Shown here in pieces: positions 1 through 6,254 of a DNA stretch of 7,954 nt; position 1 is the first letter of the stretch; each line of letters begins with the position of its first letter. The notes beneath the pieces were generated by a model. It ran no database searches. It was given only the letters and a program-made list of their open reading frames with translations, and was not told the DNA's origin. A program made the position numbers and the translations under genes. The stretch comes from Bacteroidota bacterium (lineage in GTDB: Bacteria; Bacteroidota; Bacteroidia; Bacteroidales; Marinifilaceae), in contig JAEXFF010000026.1 in the NCBI GenBank assembly GCA_023400335.1, positions 1 through 7,954 on the forward strand. The letters are read 5' to 3'.

Positions 1-52
1 ACAGTGTACCGGACTCTTCAAATCGTTCTGACAAAGTCTTTTTCAAAACCAT
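1..52 (-). CDS. Possible N-terminus of a divergent gene (partial)
   Basis: On the - strand an ATG at 52-50 opens a frame that stays open to the left edge and encodes 17 residues beginning MVLKKTLSERFEES. An in-frame stop lies upstream at 91-89 with no other ATG between, so this ATG is the only normal start. The bases before it are purine-rich (GAAGAGAAA), which suits a ribosome-binding region. The arrangement would make this a divergent neighbour of the rnf operon, sharing the 90-base gap at 53-142. The peptide is too short for a family assignment and I do not recognise it. A 17-codon frame open at the edge could also arise by chance. Confidence 0.4.
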   Translation of the reverse strand, partial: MVLKKTLSERFEESGTL

Positions 53-92
53 TTTCTCTTCTTTTTCTGACGGTCCTTTTTTCCCGTTTTAC

Positions 93-123
93 TTTTTCCC
101 TTCCATTTTTTATATTATCTTCG
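93..123 (+). promoter_or_regulatory. Candidate Bacteroides-type promoter for the rnf operon
   Basis: TATCTTCG at 116-123 matches the Bacteroides -7 consensus TAnnTTTG at all but one base. A T-run at 93-96 sits at about the distance expected for the -33 TTTG element. Initiation a few bases past 123 would give a leader of only about 10 to 15 bases before the ATG at 143. The surrounding sequence is strongly T-rich, so a one-mismatch hit is weak evidence. What supports it is position: this is the only gap before the first gene of a same-strand run. Confidence 0.25.
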
Positions 124-142
124 CGTGTATTTTTTAATACCT

Positions 143-574
143 ATGGTTCAAAAAACAGGAATAGGACACGAAGGAATTGTAAAAAACATTTCAAACCGTA
201 CCGTTGATGTTGTTATCAGCAGTCAGTCAGCCTGCGCGGGTTGTCATGCAAAATCCATGTGCGGGGTATCAGAAAATACACAGAAAACGATTACAGCGGA
301 ACGACCGGATTTCGACCTAAAAGTAGGCGAAAAAGTGATCGTTTATGCTAGTATACAAAACGCCGTATTTTCAGTAATAGTGGCTTATGTCATTCCCTCT
401 GTAATCCTGGTTGGGAGTATTCCTATCGGATTGGCATTGGGATTTAATGAGACATTTGCGGCAATCGGCGCTTTATTTGGTGTGGTGGTTTACTATCTGT
501 TCCTCTATTTGCTTCGCCGTTCCATCGGCAAAAAAATAAAATTTACAATCGTAAAGATAGCGGAACAAGCTTAG
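143..574 (+). CDS. rseC: RseC/SoxR-reducing-system family membrane protein, first gene of the rnf operon
   Basis: A 143-residue protein of the RseC (SoxR-reducing system) family. Residues 9-60 form a small N-terminal domain with the cysteine motif C31-x2-C34-x5-C40 (QSACAGCHAKSMCG), as expected for RseC proteins. Two hydrophobic segments follow at about 75-100 and 104-125, then a short basic tail that should lie in the cytoplasm. I chose the ATG at 143. An in-frame GTG at 125 would add six residues (MYFLIP) but gives a poorer match to the usual start just before a H-E-G-x-V motif. Proteobacterial RseC acts with the Rsx/Rnf complex in reducing SoxR and is also found in the rpoE operon. In Bacteroidota the gene commonly precedes rnfB, where its role is unproven; assembly or a redox accessory function is inference. 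RnfB starts 58 bases downstream. Confidence 0.9.
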   Translation: MVQKTGIGHEGIVKNISNRTVDVVISSQSACAGCHAKSMCGVSENTQKTITAERPDFDLKVGEKVIVYASIQNAVFSVIVAYVIPSVILVGSIPIGLALGFNETFAAIGALFGVVVYYLFLYLLRRSIGKKIKFTIVKIAEQA

Positions 575-632
575 CGACTTTAACCCGATATAAATGGACA
601 TATAAAAACACGATTATATTAAATCATAAGAA

Positions 633-1574
633 ATGAATACAATTGTTATTACCATTATTGCTTTATGTGCTATAGGTATAATATCGGCTATTATATTATA
701 CTTTGTAGCACAAAAATTTAAGGTAGAAGAAGATCCGCGTATTGACGTCGTGGAAGGCCTTCTTCCGGGAGCAAATTGCGGGGGATGTGGTTACCCGGGA
801 TGCAGGGGGCTGGCCGAAGCTGCCGTGAAAGCCGATTCGCTGGACAACATTATGTGCCCAGTCGGAGGAGCGGAAACAATGAAAAAAATTGCAGCAGCCT
901 TAGGCAGGGAAGTAGTGGAACAAGCTCCTAAAATTGCAGTGGTAAGGTGTAACGGTAGTTGTGAAAACCGTCCCCGGCTTAATCATTACGATGGAGCCCG
1001 TTCCTGTGCAATTGAACATTCTTTATATATAGGAGACACCGCCTGTGCATTTGGCTGTCTCGGTTGCGGAGACTGTGTGGCAGCTTGCCCTTTCGATGCA
1101 ATCCACATGAACCCGCAGACCGGTCTGCCGGAAGTTTCAGATGAAAAATGTGTAGCTTGCGGAGCCTGCGTCAAAGCCTGTCCGCGCAATATCATCGAAC
1201 TCCGTAACAAAGGCCCGAAGGACAGGAGAGTATTTGTATCCTGTGTCAATAAAGACAAAGGCGGAGTTGCCCGTAAAGCTTGTAAAGTGGCCTGTATCGG
1301 CTGTATGAAATGTGCAAAAGAATGTCCTTTTGAAGCGATTACAGTAGAAAATAATCTGGCTTATATCGATTACAATAAATGCCGTTTGTGCCGGAAATGT
1401 GTAACCGTATGTCCTACCGGGGCTATTCACGAAGTGAATTTTCCTCCGCGCAAAGCAGCACCTGAAGTACCGAAAGCCACCCCTACAAGCGATGCCAAGC
1501 CGGCGCCGGCTCCCAAACCTGTTTCTTCCGTCCCGGCAAACCCGGAATCAGGAGAAAAAAAAGAAACAGTTTAA
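633..1574 (+). CDS. rnfB: RnfB, iron-sulfur electron-input subunit of the Rnf complex
   Basis: The Rnf subunit thought to accept electrons from reduced ferredoxin. Residues 1-26 form one membrane anchor. C49-x2-C52-x4-C57-x17-C75 is the typical RnfB [4Fe-4S] domain (NCGGCGYPGC). Two double-cluster ferredoxin domains follow: C142/145/148/152 with C173/176/179/183, and C221/224/227/231 with C250/253/256/260, each ending in CP. Further cysteines at 106, 110, 125, 138, 204 and 217 may bind additional clusters. There are 27 cysteines in 313 residues. That is much longer than the roughly 190-residue enterobacterial protein and in line with long anaerobe-type RnfB. Residues 271-313 form a Pro/Ala/Lys-rich, apparently disordered tail. 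The start is the ATG nearest the hydrophobic anchor. RnfC begins 48 bases after the stop. Confidence 0.97.
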   Translation: MNTIVITIIALCAIGIISAIILYFVAQKFKVEEDPRIDVVEGLLPGANCGGCGYPGCRGLAEAAVKADSLDNIMCPVGGAETMKKIAAALGREVVEQAPKIAVVRCNGSCENRPRLNHYDGARSCAIEHSLYIGDTACAFGCLGCGDCVAACPFDAIHMNPQTGLPEVSDEKCVACGACVKACPRNIIELRNKGPKDRRVFVSCVNKDKGGVARKACKVACIGCMKCAKECPFEAITVENNLAYIDYNKCRLCRKCVTVCPTGAIHEVNFPPRKAAPEVPKATPTSDAKPAPAPKPVSSVPANPESGEKKETV

Positions 1575-1622
1575 GAAAAGATAGTTCAGAACAAGGATTT
1601 TAAAACTTAAAAAGAATACACT

Positions 1623-2954
1623 GTGTTAAAGACATTTAAAATCGGTGGAATCCATCCGCCTGAGAACAAATTAACGTCTGGTGGGAAAATACAAAAGTTA
1701 CCTGTACCGGAGCAGGTAATCATTCCGCTCGGACAACATATCGGTGCTCCTGCAAGTCCGGTAGTCAAAAAGGGAGACGCAGTAAAAGCCGGACAATTAA
1801 TCGGTCAGGCTACAGGATTCGTATCTGCCAATGTACATAGTTCCGTTTCCGGAACTGTCACGGCTGTCGAAAGCCGTCCTGATGCAGCAGGATTGCCCAA
1901 ACCCTGTATTGTTATCCAGGTAAACGGAGATGAATGGGTTCCGGAAGTGGACCTTTCCGATAGAGTGGAGCGCAATACAGATCTTTCTAAAGAAGACATT
2001 ATCAAAGCAATAAGTGTAGCCGGCATCGTAGGTATGGGGGGTGCAACTTTTCCCACCCACGTCAAACTTTCTCCTCCTCCGGGTAGTAAAGCAGAAATCC
2101 TGATCATAAACGGTGTAGAATGCGAACCTTATCTGACCGCCGATCACCGGATTATGCTGGAAAGAGGAGAAGAAATTTTAATAGGCATACAATTGCTGAT
2201 GAAAGCCATAGGAGTAAAAAAGGCTGTTGTCGGTATTGAAAACAATAAACGGGATGCCATTACGCATTTGCAAGGTTTGGCAGCCGGGATGAATGGTATT
2301 GAAATATGTCCTTTAAAAGTAAAATATCCTCAAGGGGGTGAAAAACAACTTATACAAGCTATTACGAAGCGGGCAGTTCCTTCCGGTGCCCTCCCGATTG
2401 CAGTAGGAGCCGTCGTACAAAATGTCGGTACCGCATTGGCTGTATATGAAGCTGTATTAAAACGGAAACCGTTAGTGGAACGTGTAGTAACGGTTACGGG
2501 AAAATCAGTTAAGAATCCGGGAAATTTCCTTTGCAGAATCGGAACTCCCGTATCGGAAGTCATCAAAGCTGCGGGTGGAATTCCTGAAGATACAGCCAAA
2601 GTTATCGGTGGCGGTCCCATGATGGGGCGGGCTATGTTCAATATCGATTCACCGGTAATGAAAGGAAGCAGCGGTATCCTGCTCATAAATGAACAGGAAG
2701 GGGAACGGAAAGCATGCAAGAACTGCATCCGCTGCTCAAAATGCGTGTCAGTTTGTCCTATGGGTCTGGAACCTTATCTGTTGATGAAATTATCCCAGAA
2801 TAATCTGCTGGAACGTATGGAGGAAGAAAAGGTTATGGATTGTATTGAATGCGGTTCCTGTAGTTTTACCTGTCCCGCCGACCGTCCTTTATTGGATTAT
2901 ATTCGTTTGGGCAAAGCCAGAACCGGAATGATGATCCGGAACAGAAAAAAATAA
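1623..2954 (+). CDS. rnfC: RnfC, NAD(H)/FMN-binding iron-sulfur subunit of the Rnf complex
   Basis: A 443-residue cytoplasmic subunit with no membrane helix, expected to dock on the inner face and exchange electrons with NAD+. It opens with the RnfC N-terminal signature FKIGGIHPPENK and a biotinyl-lipoyl-like barrel at roughly 30-100. A NuoF-like domain follows, with GMGGATFPTHVK at 137-148 and GVECEPYLTADHR at 164-176, which is the nucleotide/FMN-binding region. An SLBB-like segment lies near 285-345. The C-terminus carries two [4Fe-4S] motifs, C368/371/374/378 and C407/410/413/417, plus an extra C365. Translation starts with GTG: an in-frame stop at 1608-1610 leaves no ATG before the conserved N-terminus, and AAAAAGAA precedes the GTG. 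Length is typical of the non-enterobacterial form; the long C-terminal repeat extension of E. coli RsxC is absent. Confidence 0.97.
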   Translation: MLKTFKIGGIHPPENKLTSGGKIQKLPVPEQVIIPLGQHIGAPASPVVKKGDAVKAGQLIGQATGFVSANVHSSVSGTVTAVESRPDAAGLPKPCIVIQVNGDEWVPEVDLSDRVERNTDLSKEDIIKAISVAGIVGMGGATFPTHVKLSPPPGSKAEILIINGVECEPYLTADHRIMLERGEEILIGIQLLMKAIGVKKAVVGIENNKRDAITHLQGLAAGMNGIEICPLKVKYPQGGEKQLIQAITKRAVPSGALPIAVGAVVQNVGTALAVYEAVLKRKPLVERVVTVTGKSVKNPGNFLCRIGTPVSEVIKAAGGIPEDTAKVIGGGPMMGRAMFNIDSPVMKGSSGILLINEQEGERKACKNCIRCSKCVSVCPMGLEPYLLMKLSQNNLLERMEEEKVMDCIECGSCSFTCPADRPLLDYIRLGKARTGMMIRNRKK

Positions 2955-2979
2955 GAATTATAAATTATACATTTTAGGT

Positions 2980-2996
2980 TGTAAATCCCATTTACA
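2980..2996 (+). repeat. Perfect inverted repeat in the rnfC-rnfD spacer
   Basis: TGTAAAT (2980-2986) and ATTTACA (2990-2996) are exact reverse complements separated by CCC, so the transcript could form a 7-bp hairpin with a three-base loop. It lies in the 65-base spacer, 23 bases before the rnfD ATG. It has no T-run and is A/T-rich, so it does not look like an intrinsic terminator. A role in mRNA processing or translation is possible but unproven. It shares its core with an inverted repeat before rnfG. Confidence 0.55.
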
Positions 2997-3019
2997 GTTT
3001 AAAATCTAAAAACTTAAAT

Positions 3020-4168
3020 ATGAATAATTTGGTTATCTCTCCATCCCCTCATATTCATAGCGGTGATTCGATCGGGAAAAATATGTACGGGGTCCTGATT
3101 GCACTGATTCCGGCCTTCATCTGCTCCATATTATTTTTTGGATTGAGTGCTCTGGTCCTGACGTTAACTGCGGTTATCGCCTGCTTGATTTTTGAATTTC
3201 TGATCCAAAAATATTTGTTGAAGAAACAACCCAGCATTTGGGACGGTTCAGCTTTGATCACAGGAGTTTTATTGGCATTCAATGTGCCTTCCAGTCTGCC
3301 GGTATGGATTATGATTATCGGAGCTTTAGCAGCTATCGGGATCGGGAAAATGAGCTTCGGGGGATTAGGCTGTAATATCTTCAATCCTGCACTTGTAGGA
3401 CGGGTATTTCTGCTGATTTCTTTTCCCGTACAGATGACAACCTGGCCGGTTGTCCATACACAAGTCGTAGAACAGACTTTACCGCAGACTTATGTAAACG
3501 TCACCGTTGAAAATTCTGCGGACGCCATTTCAGGGGCTACCCCTCTTGCCCTTTTAAAAATCGTTGTAAAAAATAATACAGAAATTTCCAAAGCAAAAGC
3601 TGCACTTGCCAAAGCTGATAAAGAAGTAGCCGATGGCACTAAAACGACAGCCGAGATAGCAGAACTGAAAGCCAAACTAGAACAGGAAATTCAAACGGCA
3701 CAAATCAGTCAGCAGAAAGCAAAAGCAGATTTACCCAGTGCTTTGGAACTATTTGTCGGACAAAATCCGGGTTCCTTTGGAGAAGTGTCAGCTCTTGCCC
3801 TTCTCTTAGGCCTGTTGTTTATGCTGGGCAGACGAATTATTACCTGGCATATTCCGATTACCATTTTTGTCACTGTTTTTGTGTTCGCCGGCATATTACA
3901 CCTTTGCAATCCCGAACAATTTATCAGTCCGGTTTACCAGTTACTATCAGGTGGACTTATGCTAGGAGCCATCTTCATGGCGACAGATTACGTCACTTCC
4001 CCCATGTCAGTCAAAGGGATGATCATCTACAGCGTGGGAATAGGACTGCTTACGGTGATCATCCGTAATTTCGGAGCCTATCCGGAGGGAATGTCTTTCG
4101 CCATCCTGATCATGAATGGCTTCACACCTTTAATTAACAGATATTGTAAACCGAAAAGATTTGCTTAA
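3020..4168 (+). CDS. rnfD: RnfD, membrane subunit with covalent FMN site
   Basis: An integral membrane subunit of the NqrB/RnfD family with hydrophobic helices at about 22-65, 78-108, 118-136, 255-295 and 306-368. It starts with the family signature VISPSPHIHSGDS. SGATPLALLK at 171-180 is the flavinylation motif, with Thr174 the expected site of phosphoester-linked FMN, added by ApbE on the periplasmic side. Conserved NPGSFGEVSALA (249-260), GAIFMATDYVTSP (316-328) and FGAYPEGMSFA (351-361) are present. Between the flavin motif and NPGSFGE lies an unusual Lys/Ala/Glu-rich stretch (about 183-237) that looks like a helical hairpin. It makes the protein 382 residues, against roughly 330-350 in the relatives I know. 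The frame is continuous with no sign of a sequencing error. RnfG follows after 58 bases. Confidence 0.97.
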   Translation: MNNLVISPSPHIHSGDSIGKNMYGVLIALIPAFICSILFFGLSALVLTLTAVIACLIFEFLIQKYLLKKQPSIWDGSALITGVLLAFNVPSSLPVWIMIIGALAAIGIGKMSFGGLGCNIFNPALVGRVFLLISFPVQMTTWPVVHTQVVEQTLPQTYVNVTVENSADAISGATPLALLKIVVKNNTEISKAKAALAKADKEVADGTKTTAEIAELKAKLEQEIQTAQISQQKAKADLPSALELFVGQNPGSFGEVSALALLLGLLFMLGRRIITWHIPITIFVTVFVFAGILHLCNPEQFISPVYQLLSGGLMLGAIFMATDYVTSPMSVKGMIIYSVGIGLLTVIIRNFGAYPEGMSFAILIMNGFTPLINRYCKPKRFA

Positions 4169-4171
4169 GGG

Positions 4172-4204
4172 ACGATTTACGTTTCTCAAAAAAAATCGTA
4201 AATC
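4172..4204 (+). repeat. Overlapping inverted repeats in the rnfD-rnfG spacer
   Basis: GATTTACG (4174-4181) is the exact reverse complement of CGTAAATC (4197-4204). A second, mutually exclusive pairing is ACGATTT (4172-4178) with AAATCGT (4193-4199). Either could fold in the transcript directly after the rnfD stop and about 22 bases before the rnfG start. The stems are short and A/T-rich, with no T-tract, so termination is unlikely. The core resembles the repeat at 2980-2996. Confidence 0.5.
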
Positions 4205-4226
4205 TGAAATCTAAAACAGAATTAAG

Positions 4227-4907
4227 ATGGGAAAAAAATTAGAATCAAGTTTTAAAAATATGGTGCTGGTGTTATTCATCATAACCCTGATTTCTTCAGC
4301 AGCCGTGGCTTATGTGAATTCCCTGACAGCAGAACCGATCAAAGAAGCCCAACAAGCCAAACAGGTAAAAGCGATACGGGAGGTGATTCCCGGTAAATTC
4401 GATAACGATCCCATGGCTGATGCCTGGACGGAAAAAACACCCGACGGAGGATTGCTTGAATTTTATCCGGCCAAGAAAGACGGTCAAATCATTGGTACAG
4501 CTGTAAAAACGTATACAAACAATGGATTCGGAGGTACAGTATGGTTGATGGTAGGTTTCAACCCTGACGGAACAATTGCCAATTACTCCGTTTTGGAACA
4601 CAAAGAAACTCCGGGACTGGGCTCTAAAATGGATTCCTGGTTTAAGCCGACCCAGAAAGAGAAGAGCTTGATCGAACGAATCTTTGGCTTTGAAGTCAAA
4701 AGCGTAGAAAAACAAAGTTCGGTTATCGGTAAAAATCCGGGTACCCACACCCTAGTCGTTTCCAAAGATGGCGGAGAGGTAGACGCTATAACAGCGGCCA
4801 CAATCTCTTCCCGGGCCTTTCTGGATGCCATCAACCGGGCTGCAAACGGCCTGAAAGACAGTCAGGAAAAAGCTTCCGATACGACCCCGCAAAACAATAA
4901 TAACTGA
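4227..4907 (+). CDS. rnfG: RnfG, periplasmic FMN-carrying subunit of the Rnf complex
   Basis: A 226-residue subunit homologous to NqrC, anchored by one N-terminal helix (about 11-31) with the rest outside the membrane. The FMN-binding domain has the conserved ETPGLGSK (127-134). The flavinylation motif is DAITAATISSRA (186-197), with Thr192 as the predicted FMN-linked residue. This is T-A-A-T rather than the more familiar S-G-A-T, but it still fits the broader Dxx[ST][GAS]AT pattern recognised by ApbE. The tail after 210 is polar and ends in four asparagines, which is probably unstructured. With RnfD it forms the outer flavin relay of the complex. RnfE begins 29 bases after the stop. Confidence 0.96.
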   Translation: MGKKLESSFKNMVLVLFIITLISSAAVAYVNSLTAEPIKEAQQAKQVKAIREVIPGKFDNDPMADAWTEKTPDGGLLEFYPAKKDGQIIGTAVKTYTNNGFGGTVWLMVGFNPDGTIANYSVLEHKETPGLGSKMDSWFKPTQKEKSLIERIFGFEVKSVEKQSSVIGKNPGTHTLVVSKDGGEVDAITAATISSRAFLDAINRAANGLKDSQEKASDTTPQNNNN

Positions 4908-4936
4908 TGTTGTAAACCGTAAATTCGCAAACGCTT

Positions 4937-5524
4937 ATGAATAATTTAAAAGTTTTTACCAACGGTTTGTTCCGGGAGAATCCGACTTTCGCCTTGCTGC
5001 TGGGAATGTGTCCTACTTTAGGAGTAACCACTTCTGCTACCAATGGTATGGGAATGGGATTAGCTACCGCCTTTGTATTAACCATGTCAAACCTGGTTAT
5101 CGCTTTAGTGGCCAACATTATACCCGATAAGATCCGGATACCTTCCTTTATTGTCATCATAGCAGCCTTTGTAACCATTGTCGATTTAAGTATGGCTGCT
5201 TATCTGCCTGCCTTACACGCCTCTCTGGGGTTGTTTATTCCATTGATCGTGGTAAATTGTATCGTTCTGGGGAGAGCCGAAGCATTTGCTTCCAAAAACA
5301 AAGTGCTTCCTTCAATGTTAGACGGACTCGGAATGGGACTGGGATTTACGATCAGTTTAACCCTTCTGGGAGCCATACGGGAATTCTTAGGAGGCGGAAA
5401 AATGTTCGATTTTCCGATATATCCGGACAATTTCGGTATGTTGATCTTCGTATTGGCTCCGGGAGCCTTTATTGCTTTAGGTTATCTGATTGCTATTGTA
5501 AATCGTATCCGGGCCAAACATTAA
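4937..5524 (+). CDS. rnfE: RnfE, integral membrane subunit of the Rnf complex
   Basis: A 195-residue, almost entirely hydrophobic protein of the NqrD/RnfE family with about six membrane helices. LLGMCPTLGVTT (21-32) and VVNCIVLGRAEAFA (105-118) are the paired half-helix signatures. Cys25 and Cys108 in them are the residues that, in the family, help hold an Fe-S centre in the middle of the membrane together with the equivalent cysteines of RnfA. GLGFTISLTLLGAIREFLGGG (134-154) is also conserved. It is paralogous to the next gene and is inserted in opposite topology in known complexes. The gene is 29 bases from rnfG and 18 bases from rnfA, so it is almost certainly co-transcribed. Confidence 0.97.
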   Translation: MNNLKVFTNGLFRENPTFALLLGMCPTLGVTTSATNGMGMGLATAFVLTMSNLVIALVANIIPDKIRIPSFIVIIAAFVTIVDLSMAAYLPALHASLGLFIPLIVVNCIVLGRAEAFASKNKVLPSMLDGLGMGLGFTISLTLLGAIREFLGGGKMFDFPIYPDNFGMLIFVLAPGAFIALGYLIAIVNRIRAKH

Positions 5525-5542
5525 TCCTAAATTGTAAGTTCT

Positions 5543-6115
5543 ATGGAATATATATTAATTTTTATCACAGCCGTTTTTGTCAATAATATTGTATTGGCAC
5601 AATTTTTAGGAATCTGTCCTTTCCTCGGTGTTTCTAAGAAAGTCTCCACCGCTTTAGGAATGACCGGTGCGGTTACTTTCGTTATGATACTGGCTACTAT
5701 CGTGACATTTATTGTTCAGAAAACGGTATTAGATCCTTTCCATATCGGATTTATGCAAACGATCACCTTTATTCTGATCATTGCTGCATTGGTACAAATG
5801 GTAGAAATCATATTAAAAAAGGTCAGTCCTTCTCTTTACCAGGCGCTGGGGGTTTTTCTTCCCCTGATTACGACCAACTGTGCCGTATTAGGTGTCGCCA
5901 TTATGGTTATTCAAAAAGATTTCAATTTACTGGAATCAGTAGTTTTCGCCGGTTCTACCGCATTAGGCTTTGGTCTGGCTTTAACCATCTTTGCCGGTAT
6001 CCGGGAACAGCTGGAACTGGCAGACGTCCCCAACGGCCTGAAAGGTTCTCCAATCGCATTGATTACAGCCGGTCTGCTTGCTATGGCATTTATGGGATTT
6101 TCCGGAATTGTATAA
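5543..6115 (+). CDS. rnfA: RnfA, integral membrane subunit of the Rnf complex
   Basis: A 190-residue protein of the NqrE/RnfA family with about six membrane helices. [20 protein letters not shown] (12-31) contains Cys25, and [12 protein letters not shown] (108-119) contains Cys113. These mirror Cys25 and Cys108 of RnfE and are expected to complete the shared intramembrane Fe-S site. [21 protein letters not shown] is the third conserved block, near the C-terminus, and the length is normal for the family. It is the last gene of the operon: the stop is followed 17 bases later by a terminator hairpin and then by a gene on the opposite strand. Its terminal position, rather than the first position seen in proteobacteria, is typical of the Bacteroidota arrangement. 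Confidence 0.97.
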   Translation: MEYILIFITAVFVNNIVLAQFLGICPFLGVSKKVSTALGMTGAVTFVMILATIVTFIVQKTVLDPFHIGFMQTITFILIIAALVQMVEIILKKVSPSLYQALGVFLPLITTNCAVLGVAIMVIQKDFNLLESVVFAGSTALGFGLALTIFAGIREQLELADVPNGLKGSPIALITAGLLAMAFMGFSGIV

Positions 6116-6132
6116 GAAAAGAAATAATACTC

Positions 6133-6171
6133 AAAGGCTGCTGAAACTTTTCGGCAGCCTTTATTTGTTTT
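6133..6171 (+). terminator. Intrinsic terminator of the rnf operon, possibly bidirectional
   Basis: AAAGGCTGC (6133-6141) pairs perfectly with GCAGCCTTT (6154-6162) around a 12-base loop, and the second arm runs into a T-rich tract ending at about 6171. It lies just past rnfA and before the convergent - strand gene that stops at 6255. The stem is symmetrical, and the - strand reading is also followed by a T-containing tract. It may therefore end transcription of both units, although that tract is interrupted by other bases and lies farther from the stem. Confidence 0.85.
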
Positions 6172-6254
6172 ACCTTCCCCTTTCTCCCTTCGGCATAGAT
6201 TCTTCAAAAGAATATCTCCCCGATCTCCTTTATACTTCAAAGCCAAGATTTCTT

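Noticed and set aside
127..140. Perfect inverted repeat GTATT-TTTT-AATAC just upstream of the rseC start
   Set aside because: The arms are only five bases, almost all A/T, inside a T-rich stretch; this is easily chance and would be unstable.
4..207. 67-codon + strand frame at the left end
   Set aside because: It is a low-complexity Phe/Ser/Leu peptide from a pyrimidine-rich gap, overlaps the well-supported RseC gene in another frame and matches no family.
3560..3730. RnfD insertion as a frameshift or assembly artefact
   Set aside because: The frame is continuous, conserved RnfD motifs resume exactly afterwards, and the insert has regular heptad hydrophobicity and codon use like its surroundings.
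6198..6213. Short hairpin GATTCTT-CAA-AAGAAT in the rnfA-HAD gap
   Set aside because: The six-base A/T-rich stem lacks a T-tract; the hairpin at 6133-6162 is a far better terminator.
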